Below, one piece after another: positions 1 to 4,515 of a stretch of DNA of 8,900 bases. The translations under genes were made by a program, and so were the position numbers. Every line of letters begins with the position of its first letter. Position 1 is the stretch's first letter. The stretch comes from Ferruginibacter sp. (GTDB lineage: Bacteria > Bacteroidota > Bacteroidia > Chitinophagales > Chitinophagaceae): NCBI GenBank assembly GCA_025357775.1, contig JANXOQ010000353.1:1-8900 (forward strand), given 5' to 3'. A model generated the notes under the pieces. The model had not been told where the DNA came from. It did not search any database and worked only from the letters and a program-made list of their open reading frames with translations.

Positions 1-968
1 AAGTCCAAGTCGTCTGTATCAAAATTCATTCGTACAAAACTAATCGGTCCTGCATTGGGTTGATGCCATGAGAATAAATCAGCATACTTGTCAAAAAAAG
101 TTGTTAAAAGTGGCAAATTTGAATGTACTATCTCAAGATTACGTTTTAAAATTCCACTTCTGTTTCTTAACGCAACACCTGCTAAAAACTCACTTGGTGC
201 CGAACTGCAAATGGTGGTGTATTCTTTTAAGATAGCAATTTGCTCTAAAATATCTTGCCTATGCGTTGCTAACCAACCAATTCTTAGTCCAGCCAAACCG
301 TAAGATTTTGACATTACACCCAATGAAACGCCGTTTTCATAAGCATCAGCAAAGGCTGGTATGGCGAATTGGGGGCTATGTTCTAATTCTCTGTACACTT
401 CATCACAAAAAATAATAATATTATGTTTTCTTGCTAATGCAATAATTGCTTGCTGTTCTTCTTTTAAAAAATGGTGACCTGTTGGATTATGAGGACTGTT
501 TAAAAATATAACCTTTGTTTTGTTGGTTATAAGTTGGCTCAAAACATCAATATCAAACTCAGGTTTGTTATCGTTGTAATTTACCGTCCATTTTACAGCT
601 TTACAGCCAATACTTTCGGGTATAGATTGTACGGATTGATAACAAGGAAATTGTACAATAACTTCGTCTTGTGATTTTAAAACAGCATGACAAAAAAGAA
701 AGATAGGTTCTTGTGCTGCTGCACATACCAAAACTTCATTGGAAGAAATATTGCTGTAAATGTTAGAAATATTTTGTCGCAATGTAGGATTGCCTTTTGC
801 TTCTGTATAACCCAACCAATGGTTTTGAAATTTTTCATTGGCACCTTTTTCTAGGGCAAGTAAATCGCCAATACTCATTGCTTCACAATCTGAACTACAC
901 AATAAATATTTTGCGGTAAACTCATGAATGGAATAAAATCGTTCTAATTTGAATGGTTGTATTGTCAT
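1..968 (-). CDS. PLP-dependent aminotransferase, class I/II fold (3' end outside window)
   Basis: The frame is open from the ATG at 968 to the window edge, giving 322 codons. It reads as a fold-type I PLP enzyme, a cytoplasmic transaminase acting on an amino acid or related amine. Visible motifs are NSPHNPTGH (about residues 157-165, containing the PLP-contacting Asn), CDEVYRE (188-194, the Asp and Tyr that hold the cofactor) and SKSYGLAGLRIGW (220-232), where Lys221 is the expected Schiff-base lysine and Arg229 the phosphate-binding arginine. An N-terminal stretch with YLLCSSDCE (21-29) leads into the fold. Members usually have roughly 370-400 residues, so only the C-terminal part, with the substrate-carboxylate arginine, should be missing. 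Start choice: the ATG opens the homologous region. No convincing promoter or ribosome binding site is visible upstream. No partner gene indicates the substrate, so I give no symbol. All key residues seen are intact. The fold is secure; the specificity is unknown. Confidence 0.93.
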   Translation of the reverse strand, partial: MTIQPFKLERFYSIHEFTAKYLLCSSDCEAMSIGDLLALEKGANEKFQNHWLGYTEAKGNPTLRQNISNIYSNISSNEVLVCAAAQEPIFLFCHAVLKSQDEVIVQFPCYQSVQSIPESIGCKAVKWTVNYNDNKPEFDIDVLSQLITNKTKVIFLNSPHNPTGHHFLKEEQQAIIALARKHNIIIFCDEVYRELEHSPQFAIPAFADAYENGVSLGVMSKSYGLAGLRIGWLATHRQDILEQIAILKEYTTICSSAPSEFLAGVALRNRSGILKRNLEIVHSNLPLLTTFFDKYADLFSWHQPNAGPISFVRMNFDTDDLD

Positions 969-1008
969 AGTATAAATGGTGATGTGGTTACAGTTTGGCG
1001 GTTTGGTT

Positions 1009-1174
1009 GCGTACAGCGGTAAGAGTTTGTGAAAGGTGGAGATTTGACTAACTGTCTGCCTAAAACTACTGTAGAGTAAAGATATGATAATTAACTAAAG
1101 CTAGGATGGGTAGCACTGCTGATTGTATATAAGTCAAGCTCAACTTTTACAAAACCCCATGTTGTGTGAAGGCG
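1009..1174. repeat. Palindromic cassette-type repeat, copy A (both arms)
   Basis: The left arm at 1009-1042 begins GCGTACAGCGG and continues with GTTTGTGAAAGGTGG. The right arm at 1138-1174 contains ACAAAACCCCATGTTGTG and ends GGCG. Reverse-complemented, the right arm aligns with the left over about 35 bases with mismatches and small gaps. The same arms recur at 1921-1946, 2659-2701 and 3505-3646. The copy begins 12 bases after the toxin pseudogene stop and ends 40 bases before the aminotransferase ATG, and it fills almost the whole 218-base gap; I see no gene in this gap. The middle carries AGCTAGGAT (1099-1107), shared with copy C. The role could be a recombination site of attC type, a mobile repeat or a transcript-end structure; the placement favours the first, as inference. 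Confidence 0.7.
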
Positions 1175-1186
1175 TTTTCTAAGTGC

Positions 1187-1641
1187 TTACTCGTTAGCTT
1201 CCATCAAAGCTTTTAATTCAATTTCAGCAGACAAGCGGAAATCTGTTTCTTTTATTTTTCCAAGAATAGGCTTGATAGATGGAATTATTCCATTTAGTTT
1301 AGCTTTTATAATTATACCAATTGTTCCTGTAAAAATTAAGCCGAGTTGGTCAGCAATTTTTTAGCCTTATAGTCGTCCAAAATAATTGTACTGTCTGGTG
1401 TTTCAAGAGCCAAAGCTATAGCACTAGATTCGCCTTTATCAATTTGCATTTCCAAAAGTTGCTGCTTATACTTATCTTTTACGCTTACTATTTCAACCCA
1501 TTCGGGAAGTGTTTATCCATATTCAGTTGCAATATCAAGAGTTGTTAAGATTTGCCCGTAAACTTTATGTAAAATTTCAAGTTCGCCAATGTTGGTTAAA
1601 ATAATAAAGCAACTGGTGTCAGAAATAATTGTCTTATGCAT
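1187..1641 (-). pseudogene. PIN-domain toxin of DUF3368 (VapC-like) type, broken by nonsense codon and frameshift
   Basis: Joining two frames gives a 151-residue PIN-domain protein of DUF3368 type, a presumed Mg-dependent ribonuclease toxin paired with the UPF0175 antitoxin just upstream. It opens MHKTIISDTSC, with the first PIN aspartate at residue 8. Further acidic positions are Glu40, Glu71 (DKGESSAIALALE) and Asp89-Asp90 (ILDDYKAKK); a GTIGIIIKAKLNG segment follows. Two lesions break it. Codon 43 is TAA (1513-1515), between EYG and TLPEW. A run of six T on the plus strand (1357-1362) has lost one base, because one more A on the coding strand restores KKIADQLGLIF and an open frame to the TAA at 1187. 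The start ATG overlaps the antitoxin stop by 8 bases (ATGCATAA), showing translational coupling in the ancestral pair. The two independent lesions make a functional toxin unlikely unless they are sequence errors. Confidence 0.88.
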
Positions 1642-1861
1642 TATCGACATCTCTTGATAAGTCTGTTGCGGGAAAATTGAATATAGAAACGCCGTAGCTA
1701 CCTAACAATTCGGCAAAAGTCCTCTTTGTCAAACCTGCAACTTCTGCTGCTTGTCCGAGAGAAAGTTTACCTTCTTCGTAAAGACGGGTCGAAACAAGCA
1801 TGGCAAGGTCTCGGTTATCTACGTCTAAAGAGTCTGGTATATTAAGTGTCAATATTTTCAT
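1634..1861 (-). CDS. UPF0175 family antitoxin of a DUF3368/PIN toxin pair
   Basis: This 75-residue protein has the hallmarks of UPF0175 antitoxins. A short beta-like N-terminus (MKILTLNIPDSL) is followed by a helix with ARLY-like sequence (LVSTRLYEEGKLSLGQAAE, residues 23-41). Next comes a helix-turn-helix-like segment, AGLTKRTFAELLGSYGVS (about 42-59), and the tail FNFPATDLSRDVDNA, which probably contacts the toxin. The expected role is to neutralise the PIN toxin encoded directly downstream and to bind DNA at its own promoter. The gene overlaps the toxin start by 8 bases and has a good Bacteroidota promoter 4 bases before its ATG. The antitoxin frame is intact while the toxin is broken, so it now appears to be an orphan. 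The length is typical for the family. Family call is firm; autoregulation is inferred from the family. Confidence 0.92.
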   Translation of the reverse strand: MKILTLNIPDSLDVDNRDLAMLVSTRLYEEGKLSLGQAAEVAGLTKRTFAELLGSYGVSIFNFPATDLSRDVDNA

Positions 1862-1865
1862 AGTT

Positions 1866-1896
1866 CAAATATAATATTTTTCAAAGTATGCTCAAA
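1866..1896 (-). promoter_or_regulatory. Bacteroidota-type promoter of the antitoxin gene, possibly leaderless
   Basis: On the minus strand, TTTG at 1896-1893 is followed after 19 bases by TATATTTG at 1873-1866. This matches the Bacteroidota primary-sigma consensus of a -33 TTTG and a -7 TAnnTTTG exactly, with normal spacing. Only four bases (AACT) separate the -7 box from the ATG at 1861. Transcription would therefore begin at or within a base or two of the start codon, implying a leaderless or nearly leaderless mRNA. The assignment rests on consensus match and position only. Confidence 0.65.
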
Positions 1897-1920
1897 GTTT
1901 TAGAGTGTTAAAGTACTCTT

Positions 1921-1946
1921 TCACACAACCCCCGTGTTGGTGGCTG
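1921..1946. repeat. Palindromic cassette-type repeat, copy B (single arm)
   Basis: CACACAACCCCCGTGTTGG matches the right arms of copies A (ACAAAACCCCATGTTGTG) and C (CACAAAACCCCGTGTTGTAC). It starts 10 bases after the OMP gene stop, the same place relative to the gene as the other copies. No left arm follows: the bases below 1921 hold a small hairpin (AGAGT at 1902-1906, ACTCT at 1915-1919) and then the antitoxin promoter. It is best read as a truncated or decayed copy. Confidence 0.55.
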
Positions 1947-1956
1947 TTTGGTCTGT

Positions 1957-2535
1957 CTACTTAAACCAATATAATAAGTTCAGTTGAAAAGTTCTGTTAT
2001 ATTGTGAGCCAAAAATTTCAGGTCTTTCGTTGATTTGAGATAGTCCGAAAATGTAACGTGTTTCTAAGCCTATTTTTTTTGAAAGATTATATCCAATTCC
2101 TCCTGCAAGGCAAATATCAATTTTTTTATAGTTGTCTAAAACTGATATGTCAGTCGTACTATTTTTCATTTTTGCACTAACTAAATAATTCAGTTCTGGT
2201 CCAAGTTGGAAATAAAACTTATTTGATGACTTATGCTCGAACAAAATTGGTAGAGTCAAATATGAAAAGCTTGTGGCAATAGTCCCACTTGGTATTAATA
2301 CGCTGTTAAATCCTTTTAACGACAAAAGACACTCAACATTAATGAAATAATTTTTGTCAAGTTTAAATTTAGCTAAAGCTCCTGTGTTAAAATTCAAGTT
2401 TGTTGTAAAATTATTATATGGTGCGTTTCTAACTCTTGACAAATTTAGCCCTGCTTTGTAACCAAAATTTACTTGTCCATAAGAATGTATTAAAAAACAT
2501 GCATTAACAATTGTTAAGAATAATATTTTTTTCAT
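1957..2535 (-). CDS. Outer-membrane beta-barrel protein, PorT-like (OMP_b-brl_2 type)
   Basis: This 192-residue protein begins with a clear signal peptide: MKK, then a hydrophobic stretch (ILFLTIVNACFLIHS), with likely cleavage near SYGQ at residues 18-21. The mature part starts VNFGYKAGLNLS, the usual opening of the small Bacteroidota barrel family. It continues in alternating strands, including YFINVECLLSLKGF, FSYLTLPILFEHK, FYFQLGPELNYLVSAKM, DICLAGGIGYNLS and IGLETRYIFGLSQI, and ends in the aromatic strand FQLNLLYWFK, suited to BAM-dependent insertion. The likely location is the outer membrane; no substrate or partner can be read. It stands alone between two copies of the palindromic repeat, so it is a single-gene unit. 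The ATG gives a complete signal peptide, which fixes the start. It ends in TAG. No clear promoter is visible; a hairpin (2567-2588) lies just upstream. Confidence 0.85.
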   Translation of the reverse strand: MKKILFLTIVNACFLIHSYGQVNFGYKAGLNLSRVRNAPYNNFTTNLNFNTGALAKFKLDKNYFINVECLLSLKGFNSVLIPSGTIATSFSYLTLPILFEHKSSNKFYFQLGPELNYLVSAKMKNSTTDISVLDNYKKIDICLAGGIGYNLSKKIGLETRYIFGLSQINERPEIFGSQYNRTFQLNLLYWFK

Positions 2536-2566
2536 AAAATGTTTTAAATGAAAGTGTCTGCTAAAA

Positions 2567-2701
2567 TAGCCATCAATTGATAGGGCTATGTGGCATATTG
2601 GGAATTAGCATTCCTTCTGCCTGAACCACAGCTAGGATATGCACAAATGCCCATTGTTATTCCTTCTGCCCAACTTGCACAAAACCCCGTGTTGTACGCC
2701 G
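2567..2701. repeat. Palindromic cassette-type repeat, copy C (rearranged)
   Basis: The right arm at 2659-2701 is the best preserved in the window: ATTCCTTCTGCC, then CAACTTGCACAAAACCCC, then GTGTTGTACGCCG. The expected left arm with GTACAAC is not recognisable. In its place are two alternative hairpins. One is TAGCC-ATC (2567-2574) against GAT and GGCTA (2579-2588) with loop AATT. The other is TGTGG (2589-2593) against CCACA (2626-2630), enclosing GGAAT/ATTCC (2601-2605/2610-2614). ATTCCTTCTGCC occurs twice, at 2610-2621 and 2659-2670, suggesting a partial internal duplication or two fused elements. AGCTAGGAT at 2630-2638 is shared with copy A. The copy sits between the 57-residue gene stop and the OMP start. 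Confidence 0.65.
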
Positions 2702-2727
2702 TATTTCTTCGTTTCAACAAAATAAAA

Positions 2728-2901
2728 CTATGCAAATTGTGCTTTTCTTTTTCTAACTATTTGTTTTGGTTTGTCAGCAAGTTTATTATTTTTCAACTTG
2801 TAATTCTTAATGTGTTCGCTAATTCCAAGTTCTTCCTCTTTCGTTAAAAGTCGACTTTGAATAATAAAGTCAATACCTTTTGGTTCTTTTATGTGTCCCA
2901 T
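2728..2901 (-). CDS. Small conserved protein of 57 residues, partner of the GNAT-like gene
   Basis: A complete 58-codon frame runs from ATG (2901) to TAG (2728). The protein starts MGHIKEPKGIDFIIQSR, continues LLTKEEELGISEHIKNYK and ends in a very basic tail, KPKQIVRKRKAQFA. I recall small proteins of this form (GHIKEPKGVDF... followed by LT..E...S.hI..yK) encoded directly beside GNAT-like genes in Bacteroidota, but I know no function. The two-base gap to the GNAT stop (TAAATATG) points to translational coupling and a joint role. No signal peptide or membrane segment is present. The basic tail could bind nucleic acid or the partner protein; this is conjecture. The plus-strand reading of the same bases is not a plausible protein. 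The gene is real with good probability because of the coupling and the recalled family. Confidence 0.8.
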   Translation of the reverse strand: MGHIKEPKGIDFIIQSRLLTKEEELGISEHIKNYKLKNNKLADKPKQIVRKRKAQFA

Positions 2902-2903
2902 AT

Positions 2904-3434
2904 TTATGCGTTTTTAAAATATTTTTTTACCAATATTGATGAAGCTTTTGTTTCTAAAATCATTAAATGGTTTCCAAAATGATAAGCACCTAAAGTCTTT
3001 TCGTAATGTTCTATAAGTTTTGTCTTAGCTGTGAAAGATAAGAAACCGTCAAATCCACGTTGAAATGAAACTTTGCAGGCAAATGCAACTAAGTTTCCTG
3101 CCACACCTTCATAAATTTTGTTTCGCCCAAGATTAAAAGGTGCACTTTCATTCAAGTCCATATAAATGTGGTCGGATTTTATTGTAAAACTAATCAAACC
3201 TTGAATTATGTCTGAGTTGTTTATAATTGTAAGTTTATAAACTTCTCTGTTGTTATTAGTAAGTTCTTGTTTCCAATTAAACTGCCACCCATTTTTCTTG
3301 GTAGATTGTTTCAAGTCTTTTGTAGTAAAAGTTGAAACTTCAGTTTGAAAGCTGTCTCCTGAGACAGTATTTTCTATCGAGTTCGTTAACTTGTTAATGA
3401 CAAAGTCTAAATGATTTTTCTTGTCTTTTTTCAC
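2904..3434 (-). CDS. GNAT-like N-acetyltransferase family protein
   Basis: The 176-residue protein has a variable, charged N-terminal third followed by a GNAT-like fold. REVYKLTIINNSDIIQGLISF (63-83) and DHIYMDLNESAP (88-99) look like the central strands. GVAGNLVAFACKVSFQRGF (110-128) corresponds to the acetyl-CoA pyrophosphate-binding loop and following helix, and LSFTAKTKLIEHYEKTLGAYHFG (132-154) to the last strand-helix region with YEK.LGA. It probably transfers an acyl group to an amine, but the substrate cannot be read. The start is GTG at 3434: going upstream, the first in-frame stop comes at 3446-3444 with no ATG before it. The 57-residue gene follows after two bases, so the two form a small operon. 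The pair lies between repeat copies D and C, a unit resembling an integron cassette. A non-enzymatic member of the fold is possible. Confidence 0.82.
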   Translation of the reverse strand: MKKDKKNHLDFVINKLTNSIENTVSGDSFQTEVSTFTTKDLKQSTKKNGWQFNWKQELTNNNREVYKLTIINNSDIIQGLISFTIKSDHIYMDLNESAPFNLGRNKIYEGVAGNLVAFACKVSFQRGFDGFLSFTAKTKLIEHYEKTLGAYHFGNHLMILETKASSILVKKYFKNA

Positions 3435-3438
3435 TATA

Positions 3439-3473
3439 TAAATTTAACGAAAATTGGTTAAAAAACCTTCAAA
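3439..3473 (-). promoter_or_regulatory. Possible weak Bacteroidota promoter for the GNAT pair
   Basis: On the minus strand, TTTG at 3473-3470 and TAAATTTA at 3446-3439 approximate the -33 and -7 boxes. The -7 matches TAnnTTTG except for its last base, and the spacing of 23 is long. As for the antitoxin, only four bases separate the box from the start codon (GTG at 3434). The match is imperfect in AT-rich DNA, so the call is tentative. Confidence 0.3.
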
Positions 3474-3504
3474 GTTTGTGTAGTTTCCTGTGTGCAAACA
3501 ATAT

Positions 3505-3646
3505 GGCGTACAACGGCTTGGGATTTGTGCAGTTTGGGAATTTGAAATACGTCAGCCCATATTTAGTACATAAGTTTAATAGAATTCCTAATGTTTCTTT
3601 AATTCCTTCTGCCCCCATTTTGCCAAACCCCTGTTATCTGCTGCCC
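3505..3646. repeat. Palindromic cassette-type repeat, copy D (both arms)
   Basis: The left arm at 3505-3540 reads GGCGTACAACGG, then CTTGGGATTTGTGCAGTTTGGG. The right arm at 3602-3646 reads ATTCCTTCTGCC, then CCAAACCCCTGTTATC, ending CTGCCC. Reverse-complemented, the right arm gives ATAACAGGGGTTTGGCAAAATGGGGG, which pairs imperfectly with the left arm. The intervening 61 bases (3541-3601) have no strong structure that I see. The element begins 23 bases after the coiled-coil gene stop and ends 70 bases before the GNAT start. It explains nearly the whole intergenic region. A plus-strand open frame across it is judged spurious. Confidence 0.7.
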
Positions 3647-3669
3647 TTCTTTTGGGTTACAAGTTTTTT

Positions 3670-4515
3670 TTATTTAATGATTGAGTAAATTAGTACTGAA
3701 ATCGTTATAACAAGTCCAACAATTTGAATTATTCTGTTCATTTTAATTTCTTTTTCTAAGTCAATATTTTGCTCTGCAAGGTTTGCTAATTCCTTTTTTA
3801 ATATTTCAAATTCTGTATCGCTTTTTTTGTCCTGCTGGTTTAAATGATTGTTTGTTTCATTACCAAATGTCGAAATTAATTTGTTTGTTTCTTTGAAGTT
3901 GTCGTCAATACTTTTTTGGATTTGACCTAATGTCTGAATAACAGAATTTAAAGAACTTGTAAGACCTGTTAAAGTTAGATTGATTGCATTAATTGCTCCA
4001 AAAATATCTGAAAGTGTTTTTTGTAGTTTTTCAAAATGCTTTTCTAAATCAACCTTTTCAAGTCTGTTAATTTCACCTTCAAAACTGTTTATTTTTGTTT
4101 GAAAGTCACTTGTTTTTTCGCCAATTTTTTTCAGTTCAGTTTCAATATCTTTTTTTGTCTTTTCAATAAATACTTTCTGCAAATCATTGAATAATTTTGT
4201 CAAATCGGTATTAACTAAACGAGAAATTTCCTTTTCTAATTTTGCATTTTCATTTGCTAAATCGTTTAATTTGGCTGTAAACAAAGTATTACTGCCATCT
4301 AAATATGTTTTAGAGGCAACTCCCAATGTTTCAGTATATTGTTTAGAAAGTTCAGATATTTTTTGAAAGTTTTGTTCAAAAGCCAAAGGGATACCTTCTG
4401 ATTTTGTTTTTAAACTTATTATGTCTTGATGCAATTTATCCAAGTCTTTAAGTTTTTCGCTTAAAGATTTCACATTGGCTTGTGATTGCTTGATTATTTC
4501 TTCGTAATTAGGCAT
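3670..4515 (-). CDS. Coiled-coil protein with C-terminal transmembrane anchor, helicase partner
   Basis: The 281-residue protein is almost entirely charged, Leu/Lys/Glu-rich helix. It has heptad-like segments at about 8-38, 82-170 and 185-258. The last 20 or so residues (after KMNR, about 261-281) are a single hydrophobic segment (IVGLVITISVLIYSII), so the protein is probably anchored in the inner membrane by its tail with the coiled coil in the cytoplasm. A 24-residue unit is duplicated without gaps: residues 93-116 (LEKEISRL...DLTKLF.DLQK) and 145-168 (FEGEINRL...DLEKHF.KLQK), with 12 identities. LEKEI occurs again at 253-257. There is no signal peptide or enzymatic motif. The ATG overlaps the helicase stop by 8 bases (ATGCCTAA), so the two are co-translated and probably function together. 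I do not recognise a named family. It could be a membrane sensor, scaffold or effector; this is inference from architecture. Confidence 0.85.
   Translation of the reverse strand: MPNYEEIIKQSQANVKSLSEKLKDLDKLHQDIISLKTKSEGIPLAFEQNFQKISELSKQYTETLGVASKTYLDGSNTLFTAKLNDLANENAKLEKEISRLVNTDLTKLFNDLQKVFIEKTKKDIETELKKIGEKTSDFQTKINSFEGEINRLEKVDLEKHFEKLQKTLSDIFGAINAINLTLTGLTSSLNSVIQTLGQIQKSIDDNFKETNKLISTFGNETNNHLNQQDKKSDTEFEILKKELANLAEQNIDLEKEIKMNRIIQIVGLVITISVLIYSIIK

Noticed and set aside
88..303. Plus-strand open frame of 71 codons
   Set aside because: It lies entirely inside the aminotransferase on the minus strand, which has complete PLP-enzyme motifs; the plus-strand product has no recognisable features.
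2590..2847. Plus-strand open frame of 85 codons
   Set aside because: It is made of repeat copy C and the antisense of the coupled 57-residue gene; no family likeness and an implausible composition.
1009..3646. CRISPR array
   Set aside because: The repeats are long diverged palindromes spaced by whole genes; there are no short identical repeats with uniform spacers and no cas genes.
3641..3669. Rho-independent terminator after the coiled-coil gene
   Set aside because: Only a short CCC/GGG pairing is seen on the minus strand and no U tract follows it; the region is better explained as the edge of repeat copy D.
3476..3688. Plus-strand open frame of 70 codons
   Set aside because: It coincides with repeat copy D and its flanks, runs into the coiled-coil gene and has no supporting motif.
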